Shown here: piece by piece, positions 50,662 to 61,040 of the stretch
Position numbering within the stretch: position 1 is the stretch's first letter
Layout of the letters: each line of letters starts with the position of its first letter
Origin: Lewinella sp. LCG006
Lineage (GTDB): Bacteria; Bacteroidota; Bacteroidia; Chitinophagales; Saprospiraceae
NCBI RefSeq assembly: GCF_040784935.1
Contig: NZ_CP160680.1
Location: 4,620,501-4,684,500, forward strand
Length of the DNA: 64,000 bases
Reading direction: 5' to 3'
Translations under genes and position numbers: made by a program
The notes under the pieces: model-generated
Told to the model about the DNA's origin: nothing
Databases searched by the model: none
The model's input: the letters and a program-made list of their open reading frames with translations, nothing else

Positions 50662-52719
50662 ATGATGCAAACAAAGTTATTCACGCTCCATCTGTTATTG
50701 ATGCTGGGTCTCCAGCTTCCTTCCCAAACTACGTATGATTACCTTTCACGACCAGGTCTAACGCTGGCAGCTGAACATTACAATTGGGTGGATGGTACGG
50801 AAAATAATACTTACCAATTCGTTGGAGATACCATGTTGTGTGGTGAAAATTTATTGACTTTTCAGTACGTTTACGCCCCCACTGTGAAAATTTTCTTACG
50901 GGTTGAGGGGGGTAAAGTATGGAGGAAATCTAATGCTAATGATCCTTGTAACAACGAACAGTTGATCTATGATTTTGATTTGGAAGTTGGAGATGTTGCT
51001 GATACATATTATCACAATGGCTACCAAGTTATTGAAATAGGCACGCTTACCTTACTAAATGGTGAAGAACGCAAGCAGCTTTTTTTAATGGATGGTACCA
51101 ATGGGGAACCTGCAGTATGGGTCGATGGTATTGGTGATTTGAGGTATGGTCTCTTTCCAATGCTTGATTTTGAAGGGTACACTTCGCTAATATGTGTTAA
51201 GGAGAATGAAGAAACAATTTGGTTAGATCCAGAACAACCTACTGAACTGTGTGATTCCCTAGCCTGCCCCAGGCCAGTACCTGATTTCGATTTTGCAGCC
51301 GATCTGCTTCAAGTGAATTTTGAGAACCGTTCTTTCAACGCATCTTATGTACATTGGGATTTTGGGGATGGTGAAACATCAACGGAATTACACCCTAGTC
51401 ATCATTATGCAAATCCTGGTTGTTATGAGGTGACCCTTACTTTAAGCACTGATTGTCTATCCGGAACGTTTGAAAAGCAATTATCGGTGCCCGTTTGTAT
51501 TGCTCAGGCATGGAAAGTGAAAAATCCTGATTTTGCCAGTGGTTCCACAAAGGTTGATTTCGTGAACGATACAATGGGTTGGGCGATTACGCTTCATCAA
51601 ATCTGGAAAACGGAAGATCGTGGTGTCACCTGGACCGAACAACCCTACCCAATTCCGCCCGCCCCAATCAATCGGGTTTTAAGAACGATTGACATGGTTG
51701 ACGAAATGCATGGCGTGATTGCTACCTTCAATGCTGGTGCTCCATCATCAATAAAAGCAATTTTGATTACACATGATGGTGGGCAGACTTGGGAAGAAAA
51801 AATGCCGGGGTCTTACTTTGTTTTTTCGGCAATTATGACGGACGATGGGCAGGTTTTTGGCACTGGACAATTTGCTGGCGTGTTTTATTCCAATGATTGG
51901 GGGAATAGTTTCGTCGAATTGCCATCGGGAGCAGTAGATTTTTCTATATTCCAATACCTCGGAAATAATGTAGTTGTCGCATCAGGCTTACAAGGCTTAC
52001 CTCCAATTGCCACGAGTGTGATCTCTATTTCTGATGATGCTGGTCAAAGTTGGACCCACAACTTGCTGCCTGCACCTTATTACAGGGCATCGGGATTTCA
52101 TTTTTTTAATCCCAACGAAGGTTTCGTTTGCGGGTATGAAGGTTTTTTGATAAAAACAGAAGATGGTGGTCAAAGCTGGCAGGAAATCGCCTACGATGAT
52201 GACCGCAAAGCAATAGCTATTCATTTTGTCGATGCCCAGAATGGCTGGGCTGTAGGGGACAAGGGCCTTGTCCTTAGTACGACAGATGGAGGAGATACCT
52301 GGTTGGTGGGTAACTGTGGTTATCGAAACAATCTGCTTTCTATCAGTGCTTTTGATGCCGAAAACTGTTGGGCGGGTTCCGGAAACGGAAAGTATTTGGA
52401 ATTTGATGCGGAAGCCGAATCCGATTGTTTTCCAAACAATATCAATGAGTTGAATGTAGGGGACAATAAGCTATCGATTTTCCCGAATCCAACCTCCGAT
52501 TTGGTGACGATAAGGGTCACTAATTTTGATGCCACAAACGGAAATGACAGGGTGGTCGTTTATAATCATCTGGGCCAAAATGTTTTTGAAGCCAACATGT
52601 TCAACGAAACTTTAGAGCTCAATACCAAAGCCTGGAACGCTGGAATGTATTGGGTCAAATGGTTTCGAAATGAGCGTTTCATTGGGGCAGAGAAATTGAT
52701 GGTTTTGGATGGGTACTAA
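50662..52719 (+). CDS. Secreted protein with PKD domain, BNR/YCF48-type propeller and T9SS type A sorting domain
   Basis: 685 residues with signal peptide TKLFTLHLLLMLGLQLPSQ. Residues about 205-275 form a PKD domain (YVHWDFGDGETSTELHPSHH, then YEVTLTLSTDC). Residues about 290-590 are propeller blades with repeated sequences such as DGGQTWEE, NDWGNSF, DDAGQSWTH, EDGGQSWQE and TDGGDTWLVG. The last 80 residues are a sorting domain of the TIGR04183 kind (KLSIFPNPTSDLVTIRV, VVYNHLGQNVFEA, GMYWVKWF). Exported by T9SS and anchored or released. The ligand is unknown. Confidence 0.92.
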   Translation: MMQTKLFTLHLLLMLGLQLPSQTTYDYLSRPGLTLAAEHYNWVDGTENNTYQFVGDTMLCGENLLTFQYVYAPTVKIFLRVEGGKVWRKSNANDPCNNEQLIYDFDLEVGDVADTYYHNGYQVIEIGTLTLLNGEERKQLFLMDGTNGEPAVWVDGIGDLRYGLFPMLDFEGYTSLICVKENEETIWLDPEQPTELCDSLACPRPVPDFDFAADLLQVNFENRSFNASYVHWDFGDGETSTELHPSHHYANPGCYEVTLTLSTDCLSGTFEKQLSVPVCIAQAWKVKNPDFASGSTKVDFVNDTMGWAITLHQIWKTEDRGVTWTEQPYPIPPAPINRVLRTIDMVDEMHGVIATFNAGAPSSIKAILITHDGGQTWEEKMPGSYFVFSAIMTDDGQVFGTGQFAGVFYSNDWGNSFVELPSGAVDFSIFQYLGNNVVVASGLQGLPPIATSVISISDDAGQSWTHNLLPAPYYRASGFHFFNPNEGFVCGYEGFLIKTEDGGQSWQEIAYDDDRKAIAIHFVDAQNGWAVGDKGLVLSTTDGGDTWLVGNCGYRNNLLSISAFDAENCWAGSGNGKYLEFDAEAESDCFPNNINELNVGDNKLSIFPNPTSDLVTIRVTNFDATNGNDRVVVYNHLGQNVFEANMFNETLELNTKAWNAGMYWVKWFRNERFIGAEKLMVLDGY

Positions 52720-52755
52720 GCATAGGATGAGTAAAAATTCAGTGAAAAATTTACC

Positions 52756-53232
52756 ATGAAACAAATCCAATTCAAGTGGTTCAATGGACTGCATTTATTC
52801 ATCGCAGCTATCTTGGGAGTCGGTATTTTGGCCGGCAGTATTTATGTTGCCACTTTGATAGACGAAGGGCCATTTTTTCTCAAGCTATTTCCCTTACCCT
52901 TTTTTCTGTGCGGCTTATTTTTACTTTATTTCTGTCTGGCCATTTGCCTGAATACTACGACCATCCGACTTGATGGTCAGTGTATTGTATCGGAAACCAA
53001 GCCGCTATATTGGCACAAGCCCATCTCTTTGCCTATAGCAGACATCACAAGACTAAAGGTTTTACGCATCAATAGCCAAAGTAAAGGCGATAACACCTTT
53101 GCTTATAAAATCAATGCGGAAATGTCTGATGGATCGGAGCAAACACTTGTGCCTTCCTCTATTCCCATAGAGCACAATAATGGATTAAAGATGAAAGAAC
53201 GTATTCAAATGATGTTGTTAGCAGCAGAATAG
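52756..53232 (+). CDS. Hypothetical membrane protein
   Basis: 158 residues. Two closely spaced membrane helices (LHLFIAAILGVGILAGSIYV and LKLFPLPFFLCGLFLLYFCL) are followed by a soluble C-terminal half with a beta-rich PH-like pattern (TTTIRLDGQCIVSETKPLYW, ISLPIADITRLKVLRINSQS). Proteins of this shape occur widely in Bacteroidota without a known role. 36 bp after the T9SS gene and possibly co-transcribed. Confidence 0.75.
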   Translation: MKQIQFKWFNGLHLFIAAILGVGILAGSIYVATLIDEGPFFLKLFPLPFFLCGLFLLYFCLAICLNTTTIRLDGQCIVSETKPLYWHKPISLPIADITRLKVLRINSQSKGDNTFAYKINAEMSDGSEQTLVPSSIPIEHNNGLKMKERIQMMLLAAE

Positions 53233-53367
53233 GGCAGATCGCAGCGAGAAGTACCCCCGCGAGGAGTTCTGAAAAAAACGCCGTATCTCGGTGCTTCTTA
53301 TGTTTGCGGTAGGAAGCAGGAATAGACACTAAAGCTCCAAAGCACTAAAATCCGGAAAAAATATTCC

Positions 53368-53498
53368 GTGCAATTCCGTGTTTTAGTGCCCCTGCCTGCA
53401 AGGCCAGCTTGCTGGCAGGCAGGGGCTATGTTAAAAACCCTCCGTGTCTCCGAGCCTCCGCGGCAAAAAAACTTTTGTGCAATTCTGTGTTTTAGTGC
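53368..53498. repeat. Direct repeat and strong palindrome in the 53233-53564 gap
   Basis: A 22-bp direct repeat GTGCAATTC(C/T)GTGTTTTAGTGC lies at 53368-53389 and 53477-53498. Between them is a 12-bp perfect inverted repeat GCCCCTGCCTGC / GCAGGCAGGGGC (53388-53399, 53415-53426) enclosing GCCAGC-TT-GCTGGC. The neighbouring sequence repeats CTCCGTG and GTGGC(C/T)AA phrases. It lies between two convergent genes, so it may help stop both transcripts, but no T-run is present. Confidence 0.6.
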
Positions 53499-53564
53499 TT
53501 TAGTGGCTAAAAAACCTCCGTGGCCAATTACTCTCCAAAGTAGTCGACTGCTCACCTTCACCCT

Positions 53565-56500
53565 CTACCTCATCAAAACCACATCCCCACTAAACACCTC
53601 CGTCTCCCCGTCAGTAAATCGAATTTCGACCATGTAGACGAAAACGGCGGGGTTGAGCAACTGTCCACCACGGGTCGTTCCATCCCAACCTGCTGAGGGC
53701 ATGTTGGGGAGGAGGTCTTTTTTCTCAAATACCAGCTCTCCCCACCGATTGAAGATAGAGAAGGACCTGATACTTTCAATATCTGCACCTCCACTCACGA
53801 AAAAGACATCGTTGCTGCCGTCGTTGTTTGGGGAGAAGATGTTAGGAATATAGACCTGCCTTGTTCGGTCGATGAAGACGCGGATGTCATCGGTGGCGGT
53901 ACAGCCTAAGCTGTCAGCAATGGTCAACTGAAAAAGGGTGGTGTTGGCGAGACTATCAACGGTTGAGGCCTGTAAGCAGGTATCGCAATCCAGCCATTGG
54001 GGATTGGTCCATTGTATGCTTGCCAAAAAGGCTTCCGGGGTGCTTGGTGTAGGATTAAACTGCGCGACTTCTCCTAGTTTTAAGTAAATATCTGCACCAA
54101 GCTCTACCGTAAGGTCATTGCCATTGGGCAAGGTTACGCTGGTACTCACCTCACAACCAAATTCGTCTTGTACAGTGAAATGGTAAACACCTGCACCAAG
54201 GTTGAAAAACGTATTGTTGAAGCTAAAAGCACCTCCTTCCGGAGCAAACAACAATACTTGGTCAGCGATTGCTGGAGTCAGTTGGATGCTGCCATTTTCA
54301 TCACCAAGACAACTAGGAGGCTCGATGGCAACGACGACATCAATCTCAGTATTGATGATCTCCGTTACCTCAATGGCCGCTACTTGCGAACAACCATTGA
54401 CGGGGTTGAATACCGTCACCTGGTAGGAACCCGCTGCCAAAGCGGTAATACTGGCCAGATGGGTTGCACCCGAGATCTCCCCACCATTGAGGGCTTCCCA
54501 GCTATAGCTTACATTGGGCGTATTGCTACTAGCAGAAAGCGTAGCGCTCTCAGCCTCGCAAGTGATCAAGCCATCGTCTCCGGTCTGAAGATGGGGTGCT
54601 TGCAAGTCTGCTTGTACATTAATTGTGGCGGTGCTGTTACAATTGGTCGCCGTATTGGTAACGACTAAGGTGTAGTTGCCCGGAGCAATAGCGTTGGCAC
54701 TAAGACCTGTTGCAGGCAATGGGTTGCCTGTAGGGTCTTCCCAGGCATAAGTAATAGCTGTGCCGGTCGTCGAACCCGCTGCATCCAGTAACACTTCCGT
54801 GGAAGCACAAGTGATCAGGCCGTTAGCGGCGATGGTCGCTTCAACCGTTGGGGGAGGATTTAAAGTCTGTGTCAGGTTATCACTACATCCATTGGCATCA
54901 ATGACTTGCAAATTGTAATTGCCTACCCCCAGTCCATCAAAAGTAGGATCATCTTGAGGGGGGCCGTTATTGAGTTGGTATTGGTAAGGCATCAAGCCTC
55001 CACTTGCCGAGAGGACAATACTGCCATCGTTGTCGTCGCACCCTGGGTCATTGCTACTACTTACGGAAGGAACAGGTAGATCAAAAACCGTAAGGGTGAC
55101 AGGAATACGAGTATTACTGGTGCAGCCATTGGCCAAACTGCGAGCTTCTGCATAAAAGGTACCTGCTAGGGCTGGTTGGAAGCTTGTACTTCCCATCAGC
55201 AGCAAATTGCCTCCCGTTGGTGCGTCGTACCAGTCGATAGTTTCACCGGCCGCTGACATTGCACTTAAAGAGGGCAGGGGTTCACCTGCACAGATGGCTT
55301 CGTCGCCAACACTGCTGGGTGTAGCTACGCTGTTTTCAATGATCGTAATGGCGATTCTTTCACTGACACAATTATTAACGATATCCCGAGCTTCGGCGTA
55401 GAAGGTTCCTACAGCAGTAGGCGTAAAGGTCACACTGCCCATCAATAACTGGTTTCCACCGGTAGCGGCATCGTACCAGTCGACCGTAAACCCATTGCTT
55501 ACCATTGCAGATAGGGTAGGGATGGGGTCGCCAGCACAAATCATGGGATCATTCCCCGTGACAGGTGGAGCCACCATCGGGCAAGAACAATCGGGCGCGG
55601 CAACCGTCAGTGGACCGAGCGAGCAACTCATGCCGTTGTTAAAGGCCGTAAAGATCAAATCCACGCCAGCAGGAATACCACTGATGGTGAAATTTCCAGC
55701 TCCCGTATTGGTAACGACTCCTTCGTTGACCTGGATGGTAGCCGTATTGGACAAGGTCATTACAACACCGTAGGTCAATAAATCTGGTGCACAACTGGCA
55801 ACCCTAAACTCAAGCACGGGGGTAGGGTTAACGATGATCGTAATGGGAGTACGATTATCACTCACGCAATTATTTACAGGATCACGGGTTTCGGCAAAAT
55901 AAGTGCCGGGTGCTGTAGGCGTAAAGCTGGCGTTATCCGCCAAAAGCAGCATTCCTCCACTACCCGCAGTATACCAATCTACTGTTTCACCAGCCGCTAC
56001 CATGACGATAAGCGTCGGGATGGGATCACCATCACAAATGGCAACATTCCCATTGCTCATGGGAGCCGCCAGAACGGGGCAACTGCAATTCGGCGCCATC
56101 GTACTGGCGGAGAGGGTACAGCCTGTAGTGGTATTGTTGAGCGTAAAGTTTAAGGTCAGCCCACTCGGAATATCCGTGATGGTATAGCTACCTCCGCCGT
56201 TGTCGACCAAGTTACCTAAACTAGGGATCACTTGGTCCGCATTACTTACCTGAAGTTCGACCTGATAAGTCAGTAAATTGGGTGCGCAAACGGTATCTAA
56301 CAGTGTAAAGGAAGGGAGTGGATTCTCGGTAAAGGAAATGGCGATTCGTTCGCTCACGCAATTATTGATCGTATTTCTTGCTTCCGCAAAATAGGTGCCG
56401 GGAGCAGGAGGTAGGAAACTTAAGCTTGCGGAGGCCAGTAGGTTGCCTCCGGTCGCAGCATCATACCAATCGGCGGTCTCATTTGCACCCACCGTTACAC

Positions 56501-59500
56501 TTAGGTTAGGAATCGGCGCTCCTGCACAGATGGCACGATCTCCACCAGTGACGGGTGGGTTGATCATTGGGCAACTACAATCAGGGGCGAGCACCGTTTG
56601 CGGACCCGCGCTACAACTCATATCGGTATTAAAGGCTAAAAAAGTGACGTCGGTGCCCGCAGGAATACCCGAAATGGTATAATTCCCGCCACCATTGTTG
56701 ACGATAGTCCCAAAATCGGTTTGTAAGCTGACCGTATTGGTGGTCGAAATCGCGACGGTATAGGTCAATAAATTTGGCGCACAGCTGGCGGCAAAGTCAA
56801 TGATGGTAGGGCTAGGGTTGATGGTGAGCGTCACGGGGGTTCTTGCGAAACTCACACAATCATCAACGATAACCCTGGTTTCGGCGAAGTAAGTTCCGGA
56901 CACGGTTGCAGCAAATGAAGTGCTTCCCGACAAGAGCAAGTTGCCATCACTGGAAGCGTCATACCAATCAACAGTCTGCCCTGCCTGAACAGTTACCATC
57001 AAATCTGGGATAGGTTCTCCATCACAGATGCTGACATTGCCCGCATTCATTGGAGGGTTTACGGTACCGCAAGTACAATCAAGGGCAGGTACATTGCCGT
57101 TGGCGGAACATCCCGTAACGGTATTGTTTAGCGTAAGCATCAGGTTGGTTCCCGAAGGAATACCCGTGACGGTGTAGCTACCGCCGCCATTGTCGGTAAC
57201 CATTCCCGTATTGACGATCAACTCGTCGGCATTATTGACCTGTAGGGTGACTTGGTAACTCAATAAATCCAGCGCACAGACGGCATCTATGACCGAAAAA
57301 TCGGGCGTTGGATTCGTGATGATCGTCAGGGCAACCCTTTCGCTGATACAGTTATTTATCGGGTCGCGGGCCTCGGCGAAATAGGTGCCAGCAGCCGGAG
57401 GTGTGAATGTCAAGGTATTGCTGGCCAGGAGACTTCCCCCCGTCGGATCATCGTACCAGTCGGCCGTCAGTCCTGCCTCCGTGGTTACACTGAGGCTTGG
57501 GATCGCATCACCGGGGCAGATACTTGCTACGGGGTTAGGCACTGGAGCCACTATATCCGGGCATGGACATGATGGTGCATTAATGTTATTGGGTCCAAGG
57601 GAACACGAAGCATCGCTATTGAAAGCGGTATACGTGAGCGCAGTTCCGGCAGGGATATTGCTGATGGTAAAATTGCCACCTCCCATATCGGTGATCATAC
57701 CGGCATTGGTGGTAAGCGATGCCGCATCGGTGATACTAAGGATCACGGTATAAGACAATAAGTCGGGCGAACAGATGGTATCAAAGCTATTGAATATCGG
57801 CGTCGGGTTGATGGTCAGGGTAACAGCCGTGCGAGTAGAACTGACACAACCATCGGCTAAGACCCTGGCCTCGGCGTAGTAGGTTCCAGCCATGGTAGGG
57901 GTGAAGGAAGTATTATTGGAAGCCAAGAGCATCCCACCAACAGGCGCATTGTACCAATCAACAGTTGTTCCTGCGAGGACACTTACATTCAAAGTCGGTA
58001 GTGGGGTGCCCGTACAAATGCTCAAGTCACCAGCACTCACAGGAGGGGCTACGACGGCGCAATTACAATCTGGTGCGGTAATCGTACCAGTAGTACTACA
58101 AGTGGTGGTCGTATTTGTAATGGTCACAGAAAGATTCATCCCCGCAGGGATTCCGGTAACGGTAAAGCTACCTCCACCATTGGCAGTGACGGTACCAGCA
58201 TTTGTTGCCAACTGGTTGTTGCTACCGGTAGTGAGCTGCACTTGATAGGTGAGTAAATCAGCCGCACAGCTGGTGCCTTGAACCGTGTAAGTGGGGGCCG
58301 GACTGGTACTGATCGTAACGGAAATCCGGTTGCTAACACAATCATTTACGGGATCACGGGCTTCTAAGTAAAAAGTGCCAGTGCTGGGAGGTGTAAAGCT
58401 AAGGGTATTACCCGCCAGGAGGTTGCCACCATTTGCCTGGTCGTACCAGTCGGCTGTCAGGCCAGGGGCTACGGTGACATTCAAGCTTGGTACCGGATCA
58501 CTTGGACAAATGGTGATATTTTGTGTGGTGACAGGATCGTTGATCACCGGACATGGGCAGGAAGGCGAGGCAATTATTTCTGGCCCCAAGGTACAGTTCA
58601 TATCCGCGCCAAAAGCGGTAAAGGAAAGCGCTGTTCCCACGGGTATATTGCTTACGGTAAAACTTCCGCTGCCGTTGTTGGTGACCATACCTGCGTTGAC
58701 GGTTATGGATGCCGCGTTGGCAATGTCCAAAGTCACCGAATAGCTCAGTAGGTTGGGCGCACAATCCACCACGCTGGATGTAAGGCTTGGGACGGGGTTG
58801 ATTGTCAGGCTTACTGCCGTTCTGGTACTACTCACACAACCGTCTGTAATGAGGCGGGTCTCTGCATAGTAGGTGCCCGCAACAGTAGGTGTAAAGCTGG
58901 TGTTACCTGCTAATAGTAGCGTGCCATCCGTAGGCGCATCGTACCAATCAACGGTCTGTCCTGCACCCACGTTTACGCTCAAGGCAGGGATCATTTCTCC
59001 GGCACAGATCGTAAGGTTGCCGTTAGTAACTGGAGGAGGAGGTGCCGCACAACCACAGTCAAAATCAGGCAACTCTAAGGTGCTGTTGCAATCTGCTGCC
59101 GCATTTTCCAGGATCAGATCAAGAAAATTGCCGGAAGGAATGTCGATAATAGAGAAAGTGCCATCATTATTGTTGATGACAAAGCCTGAACTAGCGATAA
59201 CGTCGGTGGCATCCGTCGTGATTAATACACTGTAAAGGGCATTGTTGGCATAGCATACGGGTTCTTCTGCGGTAGCTGTTGGTGGTGTGACGACAGTGAT
59301 TTCCACGGGTTCTGGCACTGTTTCACAGACTTCATTTAATTCAGTAATGTAAATAGTGGTACTGACCGTAGGGGTAAACGTATAAGTAGCACCACTGGCT
59401 AAAAGATCATTAAGCCCGGGATCGGAATAAAAATAGAAATCAGAATTGTTATTATCGTTGCCTGAGATGGGCTCCAAAGTGACCTCTTCGCCTTCGCAAA

Positions 59501-60761
59501 CCATCACTTCTGGATCAATCAGCGGAGGAGAATCACCGTAAATGATGACCGAAAAAGCAACCAGTTCGCTTTCACAATCATCAATCGTTTGCGAAACGAA
59601 AAACTCCATCTCCGGATCACCAGGTTCCAGGTAGTCCAGGAGGTCGAACCCACTGCCATTTGAGATAGGATCGGTAGCAAATTCATCATCGTATAAGGAA
59701 AAGAAATCGCCACCACCACCGGGAAAAATGACGGTATTGTCTTCGGGACAAAATTCGTAAAAAGCATCAACAACGGGCGGTGGCGGTGGTGGTGTCAGTT
59801 CGAGTTCGTAAGTAATGGTTTGTGGTTCCCCACAATCGTCCACCCAAGTGTAGATGATTTCGTAATTGTCCAAAACGTCGGTCACTTCACCCGTAGAAGC
59901 GTCGATATCTGCGCCATCGCCCGGTGGGGTGACAAAATCGAAGTCACCGCCATCAGGATAGACCAAGCTTGGGAAAACCGAACCTCCTTCACAGATAGGT
60001 GGATAAAAAAGCATGAGTTCTTCCGCTTGCGGGAGCACACCCCCGGGAAAGGAAGCCATACAGCCATTACCATCATCATCAAGTTCAAAGCTATAGGAAT
60101 CACCAGGCATCAGTCCGCTGATGGTCACTATTCCTCCACCTGCGCCCGACTGACCAAGAGTGCCGTCGCCGGTATTGGTAAGGGAGTAGTTGCCCGCAAA
60201 TAATTCGGGATAGCCACCAATGATTTCAATCGTCACTTCCCCTGCACACTCATCTACATCAAGGAGGTTAATTTCTATTTCATTAAGGAAGGTAAAGGTT
60301 TCCGTATCATCTGGGTTGATGTCCCAACAAAGATCACCGTCCACATCAATACCAGGCCCATTGGGTGGAGCCTGGTTATTGTCGATAACGGTAGGTACGA
60401 TGATAAAGGTATTGATCCCAACTGCTCCTACAATACCTCCGTCGTTGGTGGTCTGCATGTTGCTGCCGGTCCAGAACCAGTTGGTCCAGCAAGGGTCAGC
60501 AGCAGGGTCGGGACCGGTCGGAGGGCAGGAGTAAAAGAGATAAACCATCGCTGGCAAAGGGCCAGAAGGAGGGAGCGTAAAATTCCCGTCGGAGGTGACA
60601 TCAATCGCTTCGCCAAAACATACGACAAAAGGATTGGTACCGCCACCGTCGTCATTTACAGTAATGGTACCAGCGTCGGCCATGCACTGACTGAAAGCTT
60701 GGGGCGCTAAGGCCTGTGAAAGCAAAAATAAGGCCAATAAGAGAAAGGAATACTTACTCAT
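53565..60761 (-). CDS. Giant Ig-like-module surface protein with T9SS gliding C-terminal domain
   Basis: 2398 residues with signal peptide KYSFLLLALFLLSQALAPQA. After about 600 residues of mixed beta domains come alternating modules. One type is 'ICaG.piP.lsV....tvDWYdA.tGG.lLl....sFtPt..GtYyAEaR....nCvS..R', an Ig-like CHU_C-associated domain. The other is 'CaPnLLtY.V.l...n......naG.vt.nGgGnftisgIPaG...t'. The pair recurs about every 990 bp. Near the C-terminus are SprB/PKD modules and the sorting domain (QVYIPNIFSPNNDGSNDVFF, FSIFNRWGELVFE, GWDGTTRGGQLLNPAVFVYM, GDVVLMR). Exported by T9SS; probable adhesin. Largest gene in the window, with no neighbouring sprF. Confidence 0.92.
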   Translation of the reverse strand: MSKYSFLLLALFLLSQALAPQAFSQCMADAGTITVNDDGGGTNPFVVCFGEAIDVTSDGNFTLPPSGPLPAMVYLFYSCPPTGPDPAADPCWTNWFWTGSNMQTTNDGGIVGAVGINTFIIVPTVIDNNQAPPNGPGIDVDGDLCWDINPDDTETFTFLNEIEINLLDVDECAGEVTIEIIGGYPELFAGNYSLTNTGDGTLGQSGAGGGIVTISGLMPGDSYSFELDDDGNGCMASFPGGVLPQAEELMLFYPPICEGGSVFPSLVYPDGGDFDFVTPPGDGADIDASTGEVTDVLDNYEIIYTWVDDCGEPQTITYELELTPPPPPPVVDAFYEFCPEDNTVIFPGGGGDFFSLYDDEFATDPISNGSGFDLLDYLEPGDPEMEFFVSQTIDDCESELVAFSVIIYGDSPPLIDPEVMVCEGEEVTLEPISGNDNNNSDFYFYSDPGLNDLLASGATYTFTPTVSTTIYITELNEVCETVPEPVEITVVTPPTATAEEPVCYANNALYSVLITTDATDVIASSGFVINNNDGTFSIIDIPSGNFLDLILENAAADCNSTLELPDFDCGCAAPPPPVTNGNLTICAGEMIPALSVNVGAGQTVDWYDAPTDGTLLLAGNTSFTPTVAGTYYAETRLITDGCVSSTRTAVSLTINPVPSLTSSVVDCAPNLLSYSVTLDIANAASITVNAGMVTNNGSGSFTVSNIPVGTALSFTAFGADMNCTLGPEIIASPSCPCPVINDPVTTQNITICPSDPVPSLNVTVAPGLTADWYDQANGGNLLAGNTLSFTPPSTGTFYLEARDPVNDCVSNRISVTISTSPAPTYTVQGTSCAADLLTYQVQLTTGSNNQLATNAGTVTANGGGSFTVTGIPAGMNLSVTITNTTTTCSTTGTITAPDCNCAVVAPPVSAGDLSICTGTPLPTLNVSVLAGTTVDWYNAPVGGMLLASNNTSFTPTMAGTYYAEARVLADGCVSSTRTAVTLTINPTPIFNSFDTICSPDLLSYTVILSITDAASLTTNAGMITDMGGGNFTISNIPAGTALTYTAFNSDASCSLGPNNINAPSCPCPDIVAPVPNPVASICPGDAIPSLSVTTEAGLTADWYDDPTGGSLLASNTLTFTPPAAGTYFAEARDPINNCISERVALTIITNPTPDFSVIDAVCALDLLSYQVTLQVNNADELIVNTGMVTDNGGGSYTVTGIPSGTNLMLTLNNTVTGCSANGNVPALDCTCGTVNPPMNAGNVSICDGEPIPDLMVTVQAGQTVDWYDASSDGNLLLSGSTSFAATVSGTYFAETRVIVDDCVSFARTPVTLTINPSPTIIDFAASCAPNLLTYTVAISTTNTVSLQTDFGTIVNNGGGNYTISGIPAGTDVTFLAFNTDMSCSAGPQTVLAPDCSCPMINPPVTGGDRAICAGAPIPNLSVTVGANETADWYDAATGGNLLASASLSFLPPAPGTYFAEARNTINNCVSERIAISFTENPLPSFTLLDTVCAPNLLTYQVELQVSNADQVIPSLGNLVDNGGGSYTITDIPSGLTLNFTLNNTTTGCTLSASTMAPNCSCPVLAAPMSNGNVAICDGDPIPTLIVMVAAGETVDWYTAGSGGMLLLADNASFTPTAPGTYFAETRDPVNNCVSDNRTPITIIVNPTPVLEFRVASCAPDLLTYGVVMTLSNTATIQVNEGVVTNTGAGNFTISGIPAGVDLIFTAFNNGMSCSLGPLTVAAPDCSCPMVAPPVTGNDPMICAGDPIPTLSAMVSNGFTVDWYDAATGGNQLLMGSVTFTPTAVGTFYAEARDIVNNCVSERIAITIIENSVATPSSVGDEAICAGEPLPSLSAMSAAGETIDWYDAPTGGNLLLMGSTSFQPALAGTFYAEARSLANGCTSNTRIPVTLTVFDLPVPSVSSSNDPGCDDNDGSIVLSASGGLMPYQYQLNNGPPQDDPTFDGLGVGNYNLQVIDANGCSDNLTQTLNPPPTVEATIAANGLITCASTEVLLDAAGSTTGTAITYAWEDPTGNPLPATGLSANAIAPGNYTLVVTNTATNCNSTATINVQADLQAPHLQTGDDGLITCEAESATLSASSNTPNVSYSWEALNGGEISGATHLASITALAAGSYQVTVFNPVNGCSQVAAIEVTEIINTEIDVVVAIEPPSCLGDENGSIQLTPAIADQVLLFAPEGGAFSFNNTFFNLGAGVYHFTVQDEFGCEVSTSVTLPNGNDLTVELGADIYLKLGEVAQFNPTPSTPEAFLASIQWTNPQWLDCDTCLQASTVDSLANTTLFQLTIADSLGCTATDDIRVFIDRTRQVYIPNIFSPNNDGSNDVFFVSGGADIESIRSFSIFNRWGELVFEKKDLLPNMPSAGWDGTTRGGQLLNPAVFVYMVEIRFTDGETEVFSGDVVLMR

Positions 60762-61040
60762 AGTAATAGATATTTAGATAAATATTACGAGTAGCTTCAA
60801 TGCAATTCCTAGAGAGATTTAACTCACCTGATTAAATCTTGAAGTCTTGATACCACTGTTCGCAATAAATCCGGAGTAGGTAAAGTCAGTGATAGTTGTA
60901 AATCCGACCCAAAAAGTACGATTAATTTTTGAATCAACAGCAAAAAAAGTAGAAAGATGCGGGCTGCTTCGCGCCCTTTTGGTAGAGGGTGATGGAATCG
61001 CCCGATATCTCTTTACTACTTTCCCCTAGGCAAAGTCTGA

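Noticed and set aside
37529-60794. Shared 12-mer CTACTCGTAATA upstream of two T9SS giants (37529-37540 and, inverted, 60783-60794)
   Set aside because: Opposite orientation and different distance from the start codons; a 12-bp match between many intergenic sequences can arise by chance.
60958-60985. Possible terminator hairpin (GGGCTGCTTCGCGCCC) downstream of the glutamate-synthase-like gene
   Set aside because: Only four secure base pairs and no adjacent T-run.
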